Positions 59,814 through 64,000 of a DNA stretch of 64,000 bases are shown here, one piece after another; position 1 is the first letter of the stretch; the number at the start of each line of letters is the position of its first letter. Both the position numbers and the translations under genes were made by a program. Origin of the DNA: Ohtaekwangia kribbensis. Its GTDB lineage: Bacteria; Bacteroidota; Bacteroidia; Cytophagales; Cyclobacteriaceae. The stretch lies in contig NZ_JBHTKA010000002.1 of the NCBI RefSeq assembly GCF_042676245.1, forward strand, positions 124,001 through 188,000. Direction: 5' to 3'. The notes under the pieces are model-generated. The model was not told the origin of the DNA and did not search any database. It worked only from the letters and a program-made list of their open reading frames with translations.

Positions 59814-60221
59814 CTAATCCGCCCGATTCTTCGGACAAACGATCTCCCAAAGGTGCCCGTCAGGATCTTTAAAGTAGCCGGTATATCCCCACGCTTCTTC
59901 TTTTGCAGGACTGGGTATAGATCCGCCTGTATTCAACGCTCCCTCTAATATAGAATCAACTTCTTCCTTGCTATCAACAGCGCAGGAAAGTATACATTCT
60001 ACCGAACTATGAGACAGGTGGGGCTCCGCCTGTGCCAATGTAGAGAACGATGCGAATTGATTTCGTTCGATCAGGAATAAAGAAAGTCCTCCGTCTAACT
60101 CAATCGCGATGATGCCTTCATTGATGCCCGGTGTGGGCAAGCCAAGACCATCGCGATAAAAAGTCAGTGATCGTTGCAGATCACTGACGGGTAATGATAT
60201 TACATTTATTTTGGGTTGCAT
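59814..60221 (-). CDS. VOC family protein
   Basis: The protein has 135 residues with one glyoxalase-like unit of two betaalphabetabetabeta modules: INVISLPVSDLQRSLTFYRD at the start and GYTGYFKDPDGHLWEIVCPK at the end. FKDPDGHLWEI is the most typical signature. It is cytosolic with no clear substrate. It lies 41 bp beyond the end of pgl on the same strand. Confidence 0.88.
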   Translation of the reverse strand: MQPKINVISLPVSDLQRSLTFYRDGLGLPTPGINEGIIAIELDGGLSLFLIERNQFASFSTLAQAEPHLSHSSVECILSCAVDSKEEVDSILEGALNTGGSIPSPAKEEAWGYTGYFKDPDGHLWEIVCPKNRAD

Positions 60222-60262
60222 GCTTAAACTATATATTGAGGGTTACAGATATAGTATAAATG

Positions 60263-60985
60263 TTATTTGCGTATCCGGCCGGCAGCGGCTTCATCGAGGA
60301 ACCAGTGTAAGGAACCTCCGTTTGGACGGATCAGTTGCGCAGGATATTCCTGTATATTCTGCCCTCCCTCCAGCACATGCTGAACAGCTTCAGCTTTCGA
60401 TGGCCCATATACCAGGAATGCAATGGTTGCAGCCTGATTAATGCAGGGAGCTGTAAGCGTTATGCGATTCATTTTTACTTTATCGATATATAGCGCCTTT
60501 ACCAGCGAATCCTTCTCCTGCAATACACTGGTATGTGGAAAGAGAGATGCCGTGTGTGCATCATCCCCGAGTCCTAGTAACACAAGATCAAATCGTACAA
60601 GACTATTAACAAAATAGCCTTGCAGATCTTTCTCATAATCCAAGGCAGCTTCTTCCGGAACGAGCTCTGTTTTCATACGGAAGATTTGTCCGGGAGAGAT
60701 TTGTAATGCATCGAAGAGCGCTTTCTTTGCCATCAGAAAATTACTATCTGGATGATCAGCCGGGACATAGCGTTCGTCTCCAAAGAAGAAGAATACTTTA
60801 GTCCAGTCGATTTGCTTTCGATATCGATCAGACGCCAGCAACTCAAACAGCTTTTTAGGAGAACTTCCGCCCGAGAGCACAAATGAAAATCTTCCCTGTT
60901 GCTGAATCGCTTCGTTTGCCTTGGTTACAACAAAATCAGCGAGTGCAGTTAACAGTGTATCTGCATCGGTATATATATGCTTCAT
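60263..60985 (-). CDS. pgl: 6-phosphogluconolactonase
   Basis: The protein has 240 residues. The start ATG overlaps the zwf stop (TAATG), which fixes it against an upstream in-frame ATG. Family motifs are VLSGGSSPKKLFELL, FFGDERYVPADHPDSNF and the C-terminal LVYGPSKAEAV, all typical of the NagB/DevB-like lactonases. It hydrolyses 6-phosphogluconolactone, the second step of the oxidative pentose phosphate path, and is coupled to zwf. Confidence 0.94.
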   Translation of the reverse strand: MKHIYTDADTLLTALADFVVTKANEAIQQQGRFSFVLSGGSSPKKLFELLASDRYRKQIDWTKVFFFFGDERYVPADHPDSNFLMAKKALFDALQISPGQIFRMKTELVPEEAALDYEKDLQGYFVNSLVRFDLVLLGLGDDAHTASLFPHTSVLQEKDSLVKALYIDKVKMNRITLTAPCINQAATIAFLVYGPSKAEAVQHVLEGGQNIQEYPAQLIRPNGGSLHWFLDEAAAGRIRK

Positions 60986-62514
60986 TATTTCTTTCGATCG
61001 TTCTTTAGCGGAAGAGTAAACCAATGGAAACCATCCTGCGCGATTAATGCTTCAGCAGTTTCCGGTCCCCATGAATCGGCAGAGTAATTTGGAAAGCTGA
61101 GACTTTTCTTTCCACCCCATGCATTCAATATAGGCATGAGTAGATCCCAGGCAGCTTCTACCTGGTCGCCACGCATAAAGAGTGTCTGATCTCCCAGCAT
61201 GGTGTCCAGTAACAATGTTTCGTATGCTTCCGGGGTATCGCCGGTATAGGTACCGTTGTAATCGAATATCATATCCACCGGATTCAGCGTCATATCGAGT
61301 CCCGGACGTTTGGCCTGAACCTGCAAACGAACACTCATCTCCGGCTGTATACTGATGATCAAACGGTTTTGCTGCCATCCTTCAATGGCTTCAGACGGGA
61401 ATATCATGTGCGGCACATCTTTGAACTGAATGGTGATAACGGATGATGACTGATGCATGCGTTTACCCGTGCGCAGGTAAAACGGAACACCATGCCAGCG
61501 CCAGTTGTCGACAAAGAATTTTATCGCTGCAAATGTTTCTGTATTTGAGTTTGGATTTACGCCTTGCTCCTCGCGGTAGCCCAGCACTTCTTTACCTTCA
61601 ATCCAGCCCTTGTTATACTGACCGCGAACAGCATTCTTCTTAATGTCTTCCGGACTGAATTTACGCATCGAATGCAAAACGTCTACTTTACAATCGCGTA
61701 CTTTATCGGCTTCAAAACTTACCGGTGGTTCCATCGCTACGAGGCAAAGCAATTGAAGTATATGATTCTGGATCATATCACGCAAAGCTCCTGCATCATC
61801 GTAATAACCACCACGACTACCCATACCGAGCTGTTCGGTTACCGAGATCTGCACGTGGTCGATATAGTTCCGATTCCACAGCGGTTCAAAGACTGAGTTG
61901 GCAAATCGAAAAGCCATAATATTTTGTACAGTCTCCTTGCCTAAGTAATGATCGATGCGGTATATCTGTTGCTCGGAGAATACACTTCCCAATAATTGAT
62001 TGAGTTTACGCGCAGACTCGAGATCATGTCCGAACGGTTTTTCAATCACGATGCGTGATCGTGTCGTGTCTTCGGCCAGTTTATGCTTCGCTATATTTTC
62101 AGCAATCGTGCTAAAGAAACGTGGCGCTACCGCGAGGTAGTAAATCACGTTTGGATCCGTACCGGCCTCTTCACGAAAAGCTGCTATACGTCTCGATTGT
62201 TCCTCATACGTTTTGGTATCGTTGATATCGGATACCTGGAAGAACACATGCTGAACGAAAGCATTCCATTTTTCAGGCTGCGGCTTTCCGCTTCTCGAGA
62301 ACTGGTTTATATCCTTCAATAATACTTCGCGGAATTGATCATCGGTAAACGCGGTGCGTCCCATGGCCACAATGGAAAAGTGACTCGGCATCCAGCCATC
62401 TACAAAAAGATTGTAGAGAGCCGGCACGAGTTTACGCGAGGTAAGATCACCGGTGCCACCGAAGATGAAAAATATAGCGGGCTGTGCCTTGATAGAATCT
62501 GTTGTTGCGCTCAT
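60985..62514 (-). CDS. zwf: Glucose-6-phosphate 1-dehydrogenase
   Basis: The protein has 509 residues, the normal length. NADP binds at FGGTGDLTSRKL (18-29). IEKPFGHD and the active-site RIDHYLGKE (186-194) bind glucose-6-phosphate, with the catalytic histidine further on. It oxidises glucose-6-phosphate and feeds NADPH to the cell. It lies between gnd and pgl on one transcript. Confidence 0.97.
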   Translation of the reverse strand: MSATTDSIKAQPAIFFIFGGTGDLTSRKLVPALYNLFVDGWMPSHFSIVAMGRTAFTDDQFREVLLKDINQFSRSGKPQPEKWNAFVQHVFFQVSDINDTKTYEEQSRRIAAFREEAGTDPNVIYYLAVAPRFFSTIAENIAKHKLAEDTTRSRIVIEKPFGHDLESARKLNQLLGSVFSEQQIYRIDHYLGKETVQNIMAFRFANSVFEPLWNRNYIDHVQISVTEQLGMGSRGGYYDDAGALRDMIQNHILQLLCLVAMEPPVSFEADKVRDCKVDVLHSMRKFSPEDIKKNAVRGQYNKGWIEGKEVLGYREEQGVNPNSNTETFAAIKFFVDNWRWHGVPFYLRTGKRMHQSSSVITIQFKDVPHMIFPSEAIEGWQQNRLIISIQPEMSVRLQVQAKRPGLDMTLNPVDMIFDYNGTYTGDTPEAYETLLLDTMLGDQTLFMRGDQVEAAWDLLMPILNAWGGKKSLSFPNYSADSWGPETAEALIAQDGFHWFTLPLKNDRKK

Positions 62515-62558
62515 TAACGATACGTTGGTGTTGTACTGTATATATAGGTGTTAAGCGT

Positions 62559-63974
62559 TTATTTGGCGAACCATTGAGTATGGAATACCCCCTCTTTGCC
62601 AATGAGCTCGTAGGTGTGCGCACCGAAGTAATCGCGTTGTGCCTGAATCAGGTTCAATGGCATGCGCTCGCTGCGGAATGCATCAAAGTAACTCAGCGAT
62701 GCTGTGTACGCTGGTATCGCTATGCCGGCAGCGGTTGCTGCTGATACAACGGTACGCATACCCGCCAAAGCTCCGTTTACTTTCTGGGCTATACCTGCAT
62801 CCAGCAACAAGTGTGGCAAGGTTGTACTTTTCTTGTACGCCTGGTATATATCTTCCAGGAATGTGGAACGGATGATACAGCCACCACGCCAGATCAGCGC
62901 GATCTCGTCCATCTTCAGGTTATAGCCATACTCCGCAGAAGCCTGCGATAACAAGTGCATACCTTGTGCATAAGCAATGACGGTGCTGAAATATAGTGCC
63001 TGCTCAAGTGATTGAATGAACTGTGCCTCGTCAACATTCAGCTTCAGTGAACCACTTTTATAAAGTGCTGATGCATCAGTACGCAGCTTTTTATACTTTG
63101 ACAAGTCGCGCATGGATACCGCTGTATCGATCGTTGGGATCGGCAATTGTAAATCCATCGCTACCTGCGATGTCCATTTGCCGGTTCCTTTTGAGCGTGC
63201 TTCGTCTTTGATATCATTCAGTAACAGGTGATCAGCACCTGGTTCTTTGAATGCAAATATATCGCGCGTGATCTCCACGAGAAATGACTGCAATCTACCT
63301 TCGTTCCACTGACGGAATGTTGAATGAATTTTATCGCCTGGCAGTTCGAGTCCTTTTTGCATTACTTCGTACGTTTCTGCGAGAAGCTGCATCAAGCCAT
63401 ACTCGATACCGTTGTGTACCATCTTTACAAAGTGACCGGCTGACCCGGGACCTATATACGTAACGCAAGGATCGCCTTTTACTTTTGCAGCGATAGCTTC
63501 AAATATAGGTTGAACAACTTTATAGGCATCCGGATTACCACCCGGCATCATACTCGGACCTTTGCGTGCACCTTCTTCACCACCTGAAACGCCCATTCCG
63601 AAAAAGTGAAGTCCTTTGCTCTTCAGTTCTTCTGCCCGGCGATTTGTATCTGTAAAGTGTGAGTTACCTCCGTCAATAATCAGGTCACCGGCATCCAGCA
63701 ACGGGGCGATCTCCGCTATAGCGCTATCAACAATTTTTCCGGCCGGTACCAGCAGCATTACCGCGCGTGGCTTCTGCAGGTTATCAACAAACTCTTTCAA
63801 CGATGTAAATCCCTTTACATCACCTTTTACAGCTTCTTTACCCAGCATGGATACTTTGACAGGATCTTTATCGTAACCAGCCACTTTAAATCCGTGGTCT
63901 GCCATGTTCAAAAGAAGATTGCGGCCCATGGTGCCAAGACCGACCATGCCCAAGAGATAAGAATTATCTTGCAT
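62559..63974 (-). CDS. gnd: 6-phosphogluconate dehydrogenase, decarboxylating
   Basis: The protein has 471 residues, the full family length. The Rossmann motif GLGTMGRN (12-19), GVSGGEEGARKG and HFVKMVHNGIEY with Lys184, Asn188 and Glu191 are all intact. It converts 6-phosphogluconate to ribulose-5-phosphate with NADPH. It is the first gene of gnd-zwf-pgl. Its start codon is 26 bp from the end of the window, so its promoter is outside or at the edge. Confidence 0.97.
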   Translation of the reverse strand: MQDNSYLLGMVGLGTMGRNLLLNMADHGFKVAGYDKDPVKVSMLGKEAVKGDVKGFTSLKEFVDNLQKPRAVMLLVPAGKIVDSAIAEIAPLLDAGDLIIDGGNSHFTDTNRRAEELKSKGLHFFGMGVSGGEEGARKGPSMMPGGNPDAYKVVQPIFEAIAAKVKGDPCVTYIGPGSAGHFVKMVHNGIEYGLMQLLAETYEVMQKGLELPGDKIHSTFRQWNEGRLQSFLVEITRDIFAFKEPGADHLLLNDIKDEARSKGTGKWTSQVAMDLQLPIPTIDTAVSMRDLSKYKKLRTDASALYKSGSLKLNVDEAQFIQSLEQALYFSTVIAYAQGMHLLSQASAEYGYNLKMDEIALIWRGGCIIRSTFLEDIYQAYKKSTTLPHLLLDAGIAQKVNGALAGMRTVVSAATAAGIAIPAYTASLSYFDAFRSERMPLNLIQAQRDYFGAHTYELIGKEGVFHTQWFAK

Positions 63975-64000
63975 TGTTATAGAAATAAAATATTATGTGA

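Overview
The window comes from a chromosome of the phylum Bacteroidota, most likely a Cytophagales-type bacterium. The evidence is a type IX secretion (type B, gliding-associated) C-terminal domain, an XrtN exosortase with its VIT-domain target, TAnnTTTG promoter boxes, few Shine-Dalgarno sites, AraC regulators with the Bacteroidota N-terminal domain, and PadR-linked 'permease prefix' ABC transporters. No rRNA, tRNA, CRISPR array or transposase was seen. Species cannot be assigned from the sequence alone.

Layout. 0.1-11 kb: a secreted serine hydrolase, the XrtN locus (VIT protein, exosortase, small membrane protein), a possible Cys-His peptidase and a GH78 rhamnosidase. 11-21 kb: a DUF6934 gene with an unlisted 55-codon gene, a secreted IPT/intradiol-dioxygenase lipoprotein, tatA, a PLD-like protein, an ABC-F ATPase, a luciferase-like oxidoreductase and a TPR histidine kinase. 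21-32 kb: ABC transporter pieces and two AraC-centred clusters. Their target promoters share an 18-19 bp box at a fixed distance from the -7 element. A T9SS surface protein with four repeats follows. 32-47.6 kb: MacB/FtsX-type permeases, including a PadR-permease pair, DinB proteins, a phosphotriesterase homologue, an ArsR-SRPBCC pair, lgt and a large TPR/VCBS/ASPIC lipoprotein.

47.9-57.06 kb is an inserted defence island. It looks more AT-rich than its flanks, is nearly free of the TATATA runs common elsewhere, and is bounded by inverted GTTATATAAT...TTATGT elements, one of them a long attC-like hairpin. It carries a PD-QxK nuclease-like gene, a HamA/HamB (Hachiman-type) nuclease-helicase pair, and an HNH-NACHT NTPase. 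The alpha-solenoid sensor part of the NACHT protein is encoded in the -1 frame after an A AAA AAA heptamer. Together these form a compact antiphage module.

57.1-64 kb is core genome again: a small beta-rich outer-membrane-like protein, an Lrp regulator divergent from an MFS exporter, a VOC protein, and the oxidative pentose phosphate operon gnd-zwf-pgl, transcribed leftward with zwf and pgl overlapping as TAATG.

Smaller intergenic features include two copies of a CGTCATTTCGAGCG-bounded repeat, several low-complexity word-repeat stretches, and a possible leaderless small gene or sRNA at 34.9 kb that ends in a clear terminator.
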